A stretch of DNA of 64,000 nt from Euglena gracilis (GCA_039621445.1 CP154954.1:31520012-31584011), one strand, 5' to 3'. Numbered from the stretch's first letter, positions 1-10,443 are shown. A program made the numbers and translations. The notes: a model not told the origin generated them from the sequence alone.

Positions 1-229
1 ATCGTTGTGACCTGATTTCCTGGTTCCCAAAATGAATGGCCTAGGTGCAGAACAGCCACACCGCGCGACACCCTGCACAGCAGCGCACAGGCATCCATCA
101 CCATGACCAGGCCTCGGGCTCGACGCAGTGAGGAATCAAACAAACGTTCAACGTTATTATTTTTTCTGGGAGTGAAGGTTTTCTGCAGTGGATTAGCTTC
201 GCACGCCATTTTCTGCGGCGTCCGCACAC

Positions 230-274
230 CGGAGATGTAGAGGGTGGGAGGCTTCTCCCCGAGGCGTTCCCGCT
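230..274 (-). CDS. Putative internal exon, ORC1/CDC6-like AAA+ segment (partial gene)
   Basis: A 45-nt GC-rich stretch lies between a possible AG acceptor (CAAG, 275-276) and a GTGTGC donor (229-224). It reads RERLGEKPPTLYISG. The LYISG ending is what precedes the Walker A loop (PGTGKT) in ORC1 and CDC6 AAA+ ATPases of the replication origin complex, and the donor falls exactly there, so the P-loop would sit on the next exon beyond the left edge of the window. The reading frame stays open on to position 1, but beyond the donor it does not resemble a P-loop. The match rests on five residues, and other AAA+ or unrelated proteins are possible. Confidence 0.25.
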
Positions 275-289
275 CTTGCACCAGGTGGC

Positions 290-1200
290 CGGGTGAGCGG
301 CGGCCGGAAAGGGTTGCCGGGGCCAAGTTTCCGCCCGGTGGGAGGACAGCGGCAGGCCCCGCGAATAAAAAGCTCATGGGTGTCCCCTTGCCTTCTCCAT
401 TCAGCTGTTCCTTTTGCTCATGAGGCTGGAAAATTGGGTTGGTGGAAAAGGATGCTGGCTGACCTCCCCCAGAAGGGTCCTTTGGCTGGAACTGGGCCCA
501 AACTGGGGGTCAAACCGGGTACCAAAAAAAATGAAAAATGCGAAAAAAAAATCCAAATAAAAAGCCAATTATACAGAAGTACCGTTTTCCGACCCATTAT
601 TGCCCATTTTCGGGCGGTTTTTGTTTGCAGCTCCGAAGTCAAAAAGGCTTCTAACGGCTGAAAATTAAATAAACTCGTCGATGAGGGAGGAGGGGTTCGG
701 AAGTACAGTTGCAGTGACGGCATCCCACCCCCCACTGGAGTCTATTGAGGAGGGATTTTTGGTCGGCTTGGCTGGTTGGTTTGGTTGGCTTGAATGGTCG
801 GATTATTCAATGGTTTCTTAATGGATTAGCTCGTTAACCGCTGGTCAGCCCTGGTTGGCCCTGGTCAGCCCTGGTCGGCCATGGTCGGCAAATAGTCTAC
901 CATAGGTGGGGGCAACCCAGCAAACCAGATTTCTTTGTTGTACAGCGGGGGGGTATACTAACCTGCAGCCTCAAACCCTATGGGCTGTGGTGTCTGGAAA
1001 AAGCTGCTGGCTGGCTGGCATGGTGTCCAACTTGGAACGACGCCCTGATTAAAATACAGGAGGAAGAAGAAGGTTTCTGATTTCAAAATGGCCAAAATGG
1101 AGAAAACCCAGTGGCGAAGGGGGAATATAGGCAATGGAAAACACATCAAACTTTTTTGCAATTTTTTTTGAGCAATAGCTCTTCTGTGAAGAAAATATGA
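290..1200. other. Gene-poor stretch with dispersed-repeat fragment and short GGTCAGCCCT repeat
   Basis: No exon is supported here. Positions about 425-700 are a diverged copy of a dispersed repeat seen again near 32.2-32.5 kb and 40.5-40.9 kb; shared pieces include GGATGCTGGCTGACCTCCCC and ACTCGTCGATG. Positions about 838-893 hold four to five copies of a 10-11 bp GGTCAGCCCT motif. Confidence 0.5.
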
Positions 1201-1361
1201 AGATTGATTCATTCATTGTCAAGAAGGAAGGCGCAAACAGCGAGCTCGCGCCTGTTGCCCACACCCCGTCCCCACAACCCCTTCCCCCCTCTCCCCTGGC
1301 CTCCCTCCCCGCCGGGCCACGGCGGGGGCTTGGGCGCGGCGGCCAGTGCAGGGTCCTGCAC

Positions 1362-1406
1362 CTGGCCGAGGTGGTCCCAGCCGGAGGGGCGGTGGGCCGC
1401 CCCGCC
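1362..1406 (-). CDS. Putative small internal exon, unknown protein
   Basis: A GC-rich stretch of about 45 nt reads GGAAHRPSGWDHLGQ between a TTGCCTGCAG acceptor and a CAG|GTGCAG donor, both canonical. It is in phase 0 and would follow directly on the phase-0 end of the coiled-coil exon at 1,675. No domain is recognised. Confidence 0.35.
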
Positions 1407-1674
1407 CTGCAGGCAACAGGGATGGTGGGGGGGGGGGACGAGCAGCAGGGTGTGACAGAAGGGCAGGTGGGGGAAGGGGGGGCTGAACGGAGCAGTGGCA
1501 TGACCAAATTCGGCCGGCGGAAGCGGCGTGGCTGCCGACAGTGTCGGAAAGCGGCACACTCCCCCCACAGAACGGCCGACAGGCACAGAGCAAAACCGTC
1601 AAAACCCTGAAACCCCCCCTGTGACCCCCTCTGAAGAGGACAGCAGCCACGGGGGGGGGGGGGGGGGGGCACAC

Positions 1675-1800
1675 CTCTGCGCCCAACTCCCGCTCCCGCT
1701 GCAGCTCCAGCTCCTTCAGCCGCTCCTTGTCCGCCAGCTTCTGCCGCAGGTTGGCCGCGATGCGCTCCAAGGCGTTGGCCCGGCCGCAGCGCCGTGGGGG
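1675..1800 (-). CDS. Putative internal exon, coiled-coil segment
   Basis: The minus strand reads NALERIAANLRQKLADKERL followed by KELELQRERELGAE, a highly charged heptad-like pattern typical of a coiled coil, with strong GC3 bias. It ends at GAG|GTGTGC (a good donor, phase 0). Upstream there is a long C tract but no AG in a suitable place (the sequence is CCCCCACG|GCGCTGCGG), so either the acceptor is non-canonical or the exon starts elsewhere. The partner protein is not recognised. Confidence 0.4.
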
Positions 1801-2158
1801 TGGGGGGGGGGGGGGACACACAAAAAATGGTCCAAGAAAATGGCCATGTTTCTGGCATGCTTGAACCTTCGCCCATCCACCTAAACCATCGAAATGTGTT
1901 TCTCGCTTTTTCAATTTCGACCCGGGCGACACTCGAGCCGACCGTTTGCCGGCCTTTCGGCCCAAGGGCGGCCCTTGAAGGTGTCCCTCAAAAAAAAAAT
2001 CGTCCCTTATGGACCGCCATGGAAGGGGGACAACAGCAGGGCGGGGGGGGGGGGGACGGCGCCGTAAAACAGTGCAAAGTCGCACATACAATACAGGCTC
2101 CTTCAAATTCCGCGGTGCGTGCAAGGGAGTGTGGGCGGGGAAGGCCTGAGCCCGCCAC

Positions 2159-2275
2159 GGAGCACGCGGCGCTGGCCCAGGGGGGCCGGCAGCCCCTGGC
2201 GCTGGGGGCGGGGGCGGCGGCGGCGGCGGCGGCTCTTCGAGGCCGAGACCTTGCAGCTGTGGGAACGTGGAGGGT
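2159..2275 (-). CDS. Possible GC-rich exon (proline-rich frame)
   Basis: A sharply bounded GC-rich block on the minus strand contains a (CCG)n tract. One frame reads QGLGLEEPPPPP then an Ala/Pro-rich run, another is Arg-rich. It may be the exon upstream of the coiled-coil exon, but the borders are unclear and it could equally be a CCG repeat. Confidence 0.2.
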
Positions 2276-2346
2276 CTTCTGGCAGGGGATGGCAAGGTTT
2301 GTCCCAGTTGGGTGAAGCATGCAACAGAGGCAGCGGGGGGGGGGGC

Positions 2347-2687
2347 ATGCAGGGGGGGATATGCAACAACGGCAAAAAAAAAAAGCAAGCAGTTGCATGC
2401 AAAAACGTTTAGAGCCCTCTGGGGCTGTACACCATTTTTCTGGAAAGGACTTTTTTTTGCAAGTTTGCGAAAAAACCCAAAAGACCAAAACCCCCCAAAA
2501 AAACATAAGCAAATAATGTTGTAAAATGAAAAATTTTCCTCAGAGGAGCAACTGCTATTATATAAATTGGTCCAAAAATGTGTAGTATGTAACTCCCAGT
2601 TGTCTGCCAATACAACAATGTGACTTTTCGCAAAATCTTCATTGTGTGGACAAATGCGAATCATGCAACTTGCATATCCCCCATGCA
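2347..2687 (+). mobile_element. MITE-like element, family A (GGGGG-ATATGCAA termini)
   Basis: Inverted termini are GGGGGGGATATGCAAC (from 2,352) and TTGCATATCCCCC (to about 2,682), flanked on both sides by ATGCA, a possible 5-bp target duplication. The interior shares the lines GGGGCTGTACACC, ATTGGTCCAAAAATGTG and CCAGTTGTCTGC with copies at about 7.5, 38.4 and 55.95 kb. It encodes nothing recognisable and is probably non-autonomous. Confidence 0.55.
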
Positions 2688-2858
2688 AACTTCTTCTTTC
2701 AGGATTGAACATGATGAGGTGCAGTTCTCTGCACAAAATAAGGGATTCCACCGATTTTTGTGTGGGTATTACCTTGAAAATTCCCCACACCAAACTTGTG
2801 AGTAATTGTAACATGTGGCTTCAACCAAGCACCTCTGGTCAGCCATGCCCTTGGGCCT

Positions 2859-2937
2859 AGCATCGCCCAGCATCGCCCAGCATCGCCCAGCATCGCCCAG
2901 CATCGCCCAGCATCGCCCAGCATCGCCTTTGGAGCCC
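2859..2937 (+). repeat. 10-bp tandem repeat (CATCGCCCAG)n
   Basis: About eight near-perfect head-to-tail copies. The same 10-mer forms a second array at 4,177-4,310. Confidence 0.95.
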
Positions 2938-2974
2938 TTGAAGGTGTACCTATAATGCCTGCTGCTTTTGCCGC

Positions 2975-3412
2975 TCTAGCCCACTTTTGGTTACTTTTGG
3001 CCATCTTTGGTTGCTTTTTGACCACTATGGCCACTTTTGACTGCTTCTTGACCACTTTTGCTGCTTTTTGCCCACCTTTGCCCATTTCCAACCACCTTTG
3101 CAGCTTTTTGATCACTTTTGCTGCTTTTTGACCACTTTTGGCCCCTTTTGCCTGCTTTTTGACCACTTTTGACAACTTTTGTTGCTTTTCGACCACTTTT
3201 GCTCACGTTTGCTACTTTTTGCCCACTTTTGGCCATTGTTGCTGCTTTTTGATCACTTTCACTTTTTTTTGCCCACTTTTGCTGCTTTTTGACCACTTTT
3301 GCCTACTTTTGCCCACTTTTTTACCACTTTTGCTGCTTTCTGACCACTTTTACCCCACTTTTGCCTGCTTTTTGACCACTTTTGACCACTTTTACTGCTT
3401 TTTGCTGGAGGA
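2975..3412 (+). repeat. T-rich degenerate repeat (GACCACTTTTG/CTGCTTTTT)
   Basis: A long run of units such as TTTTTGACCACTTTTGCTGC. The complement of the same motif (CCAAAAATGGCCACAAAAAG) fills 3,838-4,130, so the two arrays flank the 18-bp minisatellite in inverted orientation. Confidence 0.85.
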
Positions 3413-3533
3413 TGTGGTGCAGGCCTGTGAGATGGCAACATCGAGTGCAAGTTGCAAGCCTCTTGCCGGTCAGACAAACAAAGTCCAAAACAGTTCTGTG
3501 CTGGAGGGTGGAGGGTGGCACCCCATCTTGTCC

Positions 3534-3802
3534 ATCTGCATCTGGTCCAGTATCTGCATCTTGTCTAGCATCTGCATCTTGTCCACCATCTGCTTCTTGT
3601 CCAGCAGCTGCATCTTGTCCACCATCTGCATGTTGTCCAGTGTCTGCATCCAGTTCATCTTGTCCAACATCGGCATCTTGTCCAGTATCTGCATCTTGTC
3701 TAGCATCTGCATCTTGTCCAGCATCTGCTTCTTGTCCAGCAACTGCATCTTGTCCACCATCTGCATGTTGTCCAGTGTCTGCATCTTGTCCATCATCTGT
3801 CC
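3534..3802 (+). repeat. 18-bp minisatellite (TGCATCTTGTCCAGCATC)
   Basis: About 15 imperfect copies. Because the unit is a multiple of three, it makes long open frames on both strands (LDKMQM-type on minus), which I regard as repeat artefacts. Confidence 0.9.
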
Positions 3803-3837
3803 AGTATTCATCCATTGGCTCCTGACCAAGAAATAAC

Positions 3838-4130
3838 CACAAAAGCCCCAAAAATGGCCACAAAAAGCCCAAAATTGACCACAAAAAGCCCCAAAAAGCA
3901 ACCAAAATAACCAAAAATCGCCCAAAAACACCAACAATGTCCACAAAAGATTGTGAAAAATGACCCAAATTCACCAAAAAGGCGCAAAATGGCCAAAAAT
4001 GCCATAAAATCTGCTCAAAAAGACCCCAATTAGCCCAATATTTGCCAAATCAGTGATAAATAGCCCCCAAATTAGCAAAAATTGACCCATTGTGGCCAAA
4101 ATGGGTGTCAAACTGGCGCTTTGTGGGAAA
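3838..4130 (-). repeat. A-rich degenerate repeat, inverted relative to 2,975-3,412
   Basis: Units like CCAAAAATGGCCACAAAAAG are the complement of the T-rich array upstream. No coding potential is seen. Confidence 0.8.
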
Positions 4131-4176
4131 ATTATCCCAAAAATAGTTCAATTCTCCAAAATATACAAAAAAAATT

Positions 4177-4310
4177 CAGCATCGCCCAGCATCGCCCAGC
4201 ATTGCCCTGCATCGCCCAGCATCGGAACCCCACCTCTGGTCTCCAAAAATCCAGCATCGCCCAGCATCGCCCAGCATCGCCCTGCATCGCCCAGCATCGC
4301 CCAGCATCAT
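4177..4310 (+). repeat. Second 10-bp (CAGCATCGCC)n array
   Basis: Two blocks (4,177-4,224 and 4,252-4,310) of the same 10-mer as at 2,859, separated by a unique stretch of about 28 bp. Confidence 0.9.
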
Positions 4311-4511
4311 CAGAGGTGTTTGGCTTCAACTTCTGATGCCATTGGGTCGAATTGCAGGCCACCCTGTGTGGTCTGTAAATCAAAAAAATCAACCATACAC
4401 AATCAGGAGGCACCACCAGTCAATACCATCACCACATTCTTCAACCGGGGAGGTCTTCATAACATTCTGTCCGCTAACAAAACATCATTTGAAATACAAC
4501 CCTTCGCAGCT

Positions 4512-4537
4512 GGGTTAGGGTTAGGGTTAGGGTTAGG
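4512..4537 (+). repeat. Interstitial telomere-type (TTAGGG)n tract
   Basis: Four contiguous GGGTTA units followed by degenerate TTAGG-containing sequence to about 4,560. It is internal, so it is not a chromosome end in this assembly. Confidence 0.9.
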
Positions 4538-4561
4538 CCGAAGTTAGGGAGTTAGGCTGAA

Positions 4562-5060
4562 ATCAGGCCTAATTCTGGCCTAAAATTGTCCTAATTTTTA
4601 GCATAAATTCAGGCCAAAAGGCCCAAATCTTAACCCTGATCGTATTTCTAAACCCTGACCCTTACCCAATCCCTTTCAATTAACCCAAATCGTGACTGGG
4701 CCAAGGGTAGGCCCTCCAAAAAATTTTCACGTGATTGTCGTCACCCACTCATTCTTCTCTGAATGGGACTGCTATCCAGGCTTTTTTTACCAACCCCCGG
4801 CAGGGGGGGTGTCTTGTGCTGGGGGTGCCTGCCCATAGCAGGCACACCCACTCAGGGGGGGGGGGTCGGTTCTGGACCCACTGCCTGCCGATCCAGCCCC
4901 AAAACCCAACCCAACCCCGGGGGTCGAAAGTGCCCAACCCCCCTGTCTGCCCATAGAACCCAGCAACCCCGGGGGGGGGGGGTGCGGGCTTCCTTAAAAA
5001 GAAGCCTGCTGCTGGCAGAGTACGGGGGGTCCACTAAGAATTCACTGGCCGATTGTGGAC
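4562..5060. other. Non-coding stretch with G/C tracts
   Basis: An AT-rich part (4,560-4,740) is followed by C/G-tract sequence. No exon or RNA gene could be supported. Confidence 0.4.
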
Positions 5061-5062
5061 TG

Positions 5063-5882
5063 ACACCGGTGCATTGGGGGTTATCGGTGGTTGAGGTGGT
5101 GACAACGTTGTCGGTTCAGGTTTGTCTGTTTCCATGGTATACTCCCCTGAGGTTCTGCTGTTGTATACTCATCATATGGCTCTTCGGCCATTTCGTCTGT
5201 ACGGTATTCAGTATATGGCTCTTCGGCCTTCACAAACATATTGTGAGCGCATACCAATCTCCCAGTCTCGGGAAGGTGGCATGCGTGGTGGTGAAGTAAA
5301 AGGTCGCCCATCTCACTTTGTGTGAGTTCCGGGGTGCAGCAACACATCTGTTCCGCGAAAGCACCCACAGGGTGCACCCTGCGAAAGCACCCACAGGGTG
5401 CACCCCGCGGAGCACAGGGAGGACCAGGACTCCCAGGTCCCTGAGGGTCAGGTTTTCCGGAAAACCAGATTCTCCGGATTGAAGAAAATTCTACCTGCTG
5501 TCGTGCTCTGGGACCACATGTCCCAGATTGCGATAGGTTTGTTGGCGATGGCCAGCAATTGTCGACAATACAAATCCAACATCACTTGGATGAAAGGATC
5601 CGGTCTGCTGCCTGCACTCATGCACAGAGCATTCCGAATTGTATCTGTCGAGGCAGCCATCAGTTCACCCATGTATTTGAGGAACCGTGGAATCGGTAAG
5701 TTGGCATACTGCCTTTGAGGTTCTGTTTGTGTGTTATGCTACCCTTGTGGTTGTGGTTGTGTGGCATTGTAGTTGTCAACTGCCCTTGTAGTTGTTGTAG
5801 TAGTTCTCTCAGGGTGGCATACTGCCCTTGTGATGCCGCAAAAGCGGTACGGCTATTGGCTGCCATATCAAAGTGTCTCGGG
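5063..5882 (-). pseudogene. Degenerate retroelement gag-like coding remnant
   Basis: Three coding-looking stretches lie in different minus-strand frames: about 5,880-5,660 (contains LRELLQQLQGQL, then KGSMPTYRFHGSSNTW), 5,672-5,448 (RPDPFIQVMLDLYCRQLLAI) and 5,377-5,081 (ELTQSEMGDLL, AEEPYTEYRTDEMAEEPYDE). Composition and order (a Q/L-rich helix, then PxYxFxGxxxxW-like) recall the gag of Ty3/gypsy elements, but I see no zinc knuckle. The frame changes indicate decay. An unknown spliced host gene is the alternative. Confidence 0.3.
5340..5405 (+). repeat. Short tandem duplication (GCGAAAGCACCCACAGGGTG)
   Basis: The 27-28 bp unit containing GAAAGCACCCACAGGGTGCA occurs twice head to tail. Confidence 0.85.
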
Positions 5883-6321
5883 GGCCAGGCGTTATACATA
5901 CATACATACATACATACATACATACATACATACATACATACATACATACATACATACATACATACATACATACATACATACATACATACATACATACATA
6001 CATACATACATACATACATACATACATACATACATACATACATACATACATACATACATACATACATACATACATACATACATTACATACAGTACATACA
6101 TACATACATACATACATACATACATACATACATACATACATACATACATACATACATACATACATACATACATACATACATACATACATACATACATACA
6201 TACATACATACATACATACATACATACATACATACATACATACATACATGCATACATACATACATACATACATATATAATATATATATATATATATGTAT
6301 AACGCCTGGCCCCCGAGACAC
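5873..6321. repeat. (CATA)n microsatellite bounded by perfect 28-bp inverted repeats
   Basis: The arms are 5,873-5,900 and 6,294-6,321, perfectly complementary (left begins GTGTCTCGGGGGCCAGGCGT). Between them are about 370 bp of CATA tetranucleotides, with an inter-repeat break near 6,083-6,092 and a TA-rich end. The long YIHT/MYVC open frames here are artefacts of the repeat. Confidence 0.95.
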
Positions 6322-6339
6322 ACACACACACACACACAC

Positions 6340-6375
<36 letters not shown>

Positions 6376-6377
<2 letters not shown>

Positions 6378-6469
6378 TCATCTGTGCCATACCCTTTCCA
6401 CCGCACTTTCCAGTGTGTGTGTGTGTGTGTCCTCATCTGTGCCATACCCTTTCCACCGCACTTTCCAGT
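6376..6469 (+). repeat. Tandem duplication of a 39-bp unit between (TG)n tracts
   Basis: CCTCATCTGTGCCATACCCT and the following 19 bases occur identically at 6,376-6,414 and 6,431-6,469, each preceded by (GT)n. Confidence 0.95.
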
Positions 6470-6718
6470 AATGCACAACGCTGTCTACTTTGTGGTCAAG
6501 AATTTGTCAACGACAAAATCATCCGTTTCAAGCAATCTTGACCGCAGTTATTGTGTGTGAGCCTGCAGCAGGGTCTGTTTTGAACTGTTCTTGCTGAAAC
6601 TTTTCTCACCAAAGAAATAAAGCAAAGCATTAAGCATATGCAAACCAATGGTTTTGCACAATTTTAATTTTTTTTGCAAAATGCAATGAGAAAATATTTG
6701 GAGAAAAAGGGTTTAAAA

Positions 6719-7063
6719 TGAATGCCTCTACATGTTATCTGGCACATCCATGCACATTTGGCCAGACGGGAGCAGTTCAGGGCGAGGGTGAAGAGCAATC
6801 TCTGCACCTACTATAACCCGGGTGACCGCGTGGGGGTTCAGAATAATAGAACCCGCATGCAATCCACGAAGTTGGAACCCCTTTGTGTGGGACACTGTGA
6901 AATCCTCGACTGGTTGGGTAGTAGTGGGCGCAATAATAAAATCGCTCTACCCAACGGCGTCAAAAAGATGTGCACATGGATGACTGCAAACCATGCCTTT
7001 CCCCACCGAACGGTAAAGCGATATCCTGCCTCTACTGGGGAGGTATTGATCGCCATTTGGCAT
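6719..7063 (+). pseudogene. Ty3/gypsy-type retroelement integrase C-terminal remnant
   Basis: The plus frame begins around PLHVIWHIHAHLARREQFRA and continues NLCTYYNPGDRVGVQNNRTR, KLEPLCVGHCEILDWLG, IALPNGVKKMCTW and HAFPHRTVKRYPAS. This is the layout of the SH3-like tail of gypsy integrases: a basic helix, a GDxV motif, a kLxPxxxGxxxI strand, then the short 'xxxFPxxxVKxY' end. The catalytic DDE core is not present upstream, and no protease or reverse transcriptase is visible, so it is a fragment. Confidence 0.5.
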
Positions 7064-7498
7064 ATATGCAAAATCTGTTGCCTGAGGTATCCGTTCCCAG
7101 TCCATGCGTTCAAATACAGGAACCAGCAGGGTTTTTTCTCTGACTACTCGTATCGCTGTCGGTTCCGACCTAGCTGCAGTCCAACCCCCCCCCCCCGGGC
7201 AGCTGCATATCTTTTAGCAGAGGTCTGGTGAATGCTGCAATACTCGGCAGTGAAACCAACGTGGCTCACTGTCACTGTTACAAAACAACTGCAGACTTTC
7301 ACAGCCCTTCACACAATTGTTTGATTTTCTGAGTGTTGACTTGTGCAACTATACAAACTTGTTGCAGTGAGCGTGAAAGGGTTGTGGCGTCCCCTCATCC
7401 AAAGGGGGGATGTGGTTTGGTGGTATGTTCCCCGTTTCCCCTCTTCGGTGCTCTTATCCTAACTTCGTCATGCAGCACTGTTGGGCCTGGACATCCAT

Positions 7499-7912
7499 CC
7501 GGGGGGGGGGGGGTGCAACAAGGCTCTTCAAAATATGAAAGTGCAATAATAATAAAAATCCAAAAAGGTGCAACAAAATGCAACAAAATGCAAAAAAAAA
7601 TGCAAATCCAGGGCTGTACACTTTTCAACTGGAGAGGACTCAGAAAATTTTCACCTCCTCCAAAAATGCAACACGAAAGGAAAATGTGGGTGCAAACTGC
7701 TAAGTCATATGGTGGTTCACCTTGCTGCTGATGTGAATTCGGTCCAGAAACAGCATGCAACTTCCAGTTGTCTGCTAGTGGATTGCCTGTTTTGCTTCTG
7801 CAAATGCCCGAAAAATCGGAAAAGCAAAGTATGCAAAAAAATGCAAAAAAATGCGACTTTTAAATATTTTCATTATGCAAAAAAATGCAAATTATGCAAA
7901 TTCAATTCCCCC
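7499..7912 (+). mobile_element. MITE-like element, family A, second copy
   Basis: It starts in a G tract followed by TGCAACAAGGCTCTTC and ends in AATTCCCCCCCCC. Internally it shares CTGTACACTTTTCAACTGGA and the AAAATGCAACACGAAAGG-like segment with copies at 38.4 and 55.95 kb. Confidence 0.6.
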
Positions 7913-8690
7913 CCCCTGACCATCCCAAAAAAAGCCAAATGAACTATTTTGTGCCAATCAAAACAGACCGATTGCTTTGTTAAGCAGTTACTGTCATTAT
8001 CCTATTTTCTTTGGTTCTTCGCTCATTTCCTCAACTTGCAGCAAAAAACCTCTGGCAGTTTTTAAACAATAACCTGGCACGTAAAATCACGCAAAATTAC
8101 GTACGACCTTGCAAATTAATTTTTTCCATGTAAAAGTCATGTGGACAAAAAAGTAAAATTTGTTCAAGTAATTCTTCCAGTAAAATCAAACTAAATTCTG
8201 CAAAATCACACCAAAACCACATTGAATCACACACATTGTCATATGCCTCCTCTGTTGTCAAGTTTTTTTTTAAAGCAATACATTGCTTAAGGTTGGGGTC
8301 ACGTTCTCAGTGTATACACCGTGCCCATACCAACCAACCCACCCACACTCCCTCTTGACGGAAATGCAACTAAGGATTAAAACACATCACCGACGTGCAA
8401 CGTTTCCAATGCAAAGCTTAGGAGCTGTGTGTTCAAATCAAATTCAAAGCAGGGCTGTTGAATTACCAAACATGTATAGAATTCTTTTTGAGATTTGTTC
8501 CCAGATATATTCTTTTCAGTGCATTTTTTTTCAGGGCAAATAAATCCGTGGACAAATTTAACACAGAAAAGTTGAGTTCGTCATTTCCAAAAATGATCCA
8601 AATTGAAACGGCCACAGGTTCAAGGTTGGACCTGGCGCACTGTTTCAAATGGCCACTTTCTTAAATGAGTCCTCGGTGGTGCGCGACCCC
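7913..8690. other. AT-rich stretch, probably 3' UTR and downstream of the RRM gene
   Basis: No exon is supported. The sequence immediately below 8,693 follows the stop codon of the minus-strand RRM gene and is presumably its 3' UTR. AATAAA-like signals occur, but none can be assigned. Confidence 0.35.
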
Positions 8691-8692
8691 CG

Positions 8693-8821
8693 TCACACCA
8701 CATCGATGCCTGGGGCCCCATCGTCCTTCTTCAGTTTCCCCGCGGCCTTCTTGGGCTGCAGCTGGCCCTGCAGGAACCGCTCCATGAAGCTGCCGTCCGT
8801 CGGGACCACTGCCTTCCCGGC
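8693..8821 (-). CDS. Single-RRM RNA-binding protein, exon 3 (C-terminus)
   Basis: This 129-nt terminal exon begins after a CCCCGCTCAG acceptor and reads AGKAVVPTDGSFMERFLQGQ then LQPKKAAGKLKKDDGAPGID-VV and TGA. It is in phase 0, matching the phase-0 end of exon 2. The tail has an F-x-x-x-F-L-x-G-Q helix and a lysine-rich segment. Together the three exons encode 130 residues: RRM (about residues 4-75), a short linker, and this basic tail. Confidence 0.7.
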   Translation of the reverse strand, partial: AGKAVVPTDGSFMERFLQGQLQPKKAAGKLKKDDGAPGIDVV

Positions 8822-10321
8822 CTGAGCGGGGGTGGCAGCAACGCGGCGCCGAGAACGGTGGTGTGGCCCCGGCACCGTCCGGAGGACCCCCGGCCAATGT
8901 GAGGGCTGCAGTGGGGAAAACGGGGCGTTCTTTTCGAATCAATTAAAGGAGGCCTGTTAGAAGAAGAAAGATCCCCAATGCCATTCCGCAAAAAAAAAAT
9001 GCATCCTTGCAAGTGAGCAGGGTTTCCATGTTTCGTGGCAGGGACCACGGTTTCACATTCATGCTCACGCGGGATTATTCGGGATCATTCGTTGGGCCAA
9101 TAACCTGCCATTTTGTGCTAAACGATGGAGTGATGAGATTGAGTCCACACAGAAGCATTGGAAATGCGCAGAATTCAAAAATTGCAGGTATTCACCATCA
9201 TTCGTTGTGGATTCCATTGTCCAAACAAACACCTCCTTGACTTGAAATGAGAGGCATCACAGAAGCAGGAAGAAAATGGCAAGGAAGCTGTGTTTGCTCA
9301 ACAAGGAAGCGGCACTCAACATCATCGTTCCAAAACAGAAGGATAATGGTCTGTTGGAATGCCAAGATGAATAAATTTCCATCTGATGCAGTCTTTGGGG
9401 ATGGGATAGCTGGTACAGAGGATCACCAGATTTGTGAAAATATCACCCATTTGCAGAAACACTGTTTTCTGAAGGGGGGGAAAAAGGAAGATTTTAAAGG
9501 GAAAAATAATAAAAATAATAAATTTTCATTTGTGGTTATTTGTGATATTCATGATCATTTGTGATCATCAAAAAGCTGATGTTTATGATGATTTGTGATT
9601 ACTTGTGATTACTTGCGGCACAAATCCGAGGGAATGCCTGAATTCACAGAGGCAGCATTGCCACGAGGAGGGGGGGGGATTCCAAATGGCAAGGTACCTC
9701 AGCAGCCACCTACCCGCCCCCCCCCCTTGTCGTACGACCGGGTTCCTGCAACCTGTGACCGGGGGGGGGGGGGGTCGTAACACCCCCATAACCTGCCACC
9801 TGTGACCGGGGGGTGGTCGTAAATGCGGGGGCGGTCGTAGGTAAGGTGGTGTTAAATTTTCGCAACCTGCAACCTGTGACCGGGGGGGGGGGGTCATAAC
9901 ACCCCATGACCTGCAACCTGTGACCGGGGGGTGGTCGTAAATGAGGGGTGGTCGTACGCCAAGGGGGGGGGGGGTAATGTTGAGGGCATGAAGGACGGCG
10001 GTAGTTCCAAGTTGTGGTGCTATCCAGGGGGGGGGGGACACCCACCAGGTGAGGTCCCGGGGGGATCTGCTTTCAAGGTCAAATCGGGACCAAAAGAAGA
10101 AAATGTCCCAAAAAAGGCCAACGCTGAACAAACCAACAGAAACATGGGCGCAGAATTGTGGGAAGTCGCCCAAAATGGCCAGGAAAACAACTGACCAAAT
10201 TATGCAGGAATGAGCAATATGTGCATTTTCAGAGGCCCTGGGACGATGGAGTCGGGGCGATGGCCCGGAAATCCAGCACTGCAAACAGAGCAAACAGTGC
10301 CAGGGGGAGGGGGCTGCACAC
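8822..10321 (-). other. Intron 2 of the RRM gene (about 1.5 kb)
   Basis: The interval between the exon 2 donor (GTGTGC) and the exon 3 acceptor. It holds the tandem ACCTGTGACCGGGG-type repeat at 9,728-9,975 and an AT-rich unannotated part (9,000-9,600). A small plus-strand open frame at about 9,284 (MARKLCLLNKEAALNIIVPK..., 32 codons) looks coding-like but has no support. Confidence 0.5.
9728..9975 (+). repeat. Tandem repeat with GTGACCGGGGGG...TCGTA units
   Basis: A block of about 125 bp (two ACCTGTGACCGGGG motifs plus GGTGGTCGTAAATG) is repeated twice. The unit contains the short inverted pair GACC-G(n)-GGTC. Confidence 0.8.
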
Positions 10322-10443
10322 CCCAGAGGGGGAGACGGTGGGGGCGAGGTTGGTAAGGGCCCGGGAGATCTGCAGCTGGCGGCCCCCGACCTCGACCCCG
10401 TTCATGCGCAGGGCCTCCTCGAAGGCCGCCGTGGTGCTGAATT
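10322..10443 (-). CDS. Single-RRM RNA-binding protein, exon 2
   Basis: The acceptor is CCTCCCTCAG and the donor TCTGGG|GTGTGC. The exon reads EFSTTAAFEEALRMNGVEVG, GRQLQISRAL, then TNLAPTVSPSG. The first codon is completed by the G at the end of exon 1. It supplies RRM strand beta-3 (ASIEF, the RNP1 position), helix 2 (AAFEEAL-x-MNG) and strand beta-4 (RQLQISRA). The aromatic residues usually found in RNP1 are largely absent, as in divergent Vip1/BPA1-type RRMs. Confidence 0.8.

Noticed and set aside
1219-2814. 531-codon minus-strand open frame
   Set aside because: It runs through C tracts, repeats and splice sites; only short GC-rich parts look coding, and these are listed as exons.
3321-3977. 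Minus-strand 218-codon LDKMQ/DAGQDAD frames
   Set aside because: Produced by the 18-bp minisatellite, a multiple of three.
4512-4537. Chromosome end
   Set aside because: Only four telomere-type units, flanked by ordinary sequence on both sides.
5715-6541. Long YIHTYIHT / MYVCMYVC open frames
   Set aside because: Translation of the (CATA)n microsatellite on both strands.
9284-9382. Small open frame MARKLCLLNKEAALNIIVPK...
   Set aside because: Coding-like, but antisense within the RRM intron, 32 codons, no splice or initiation support.
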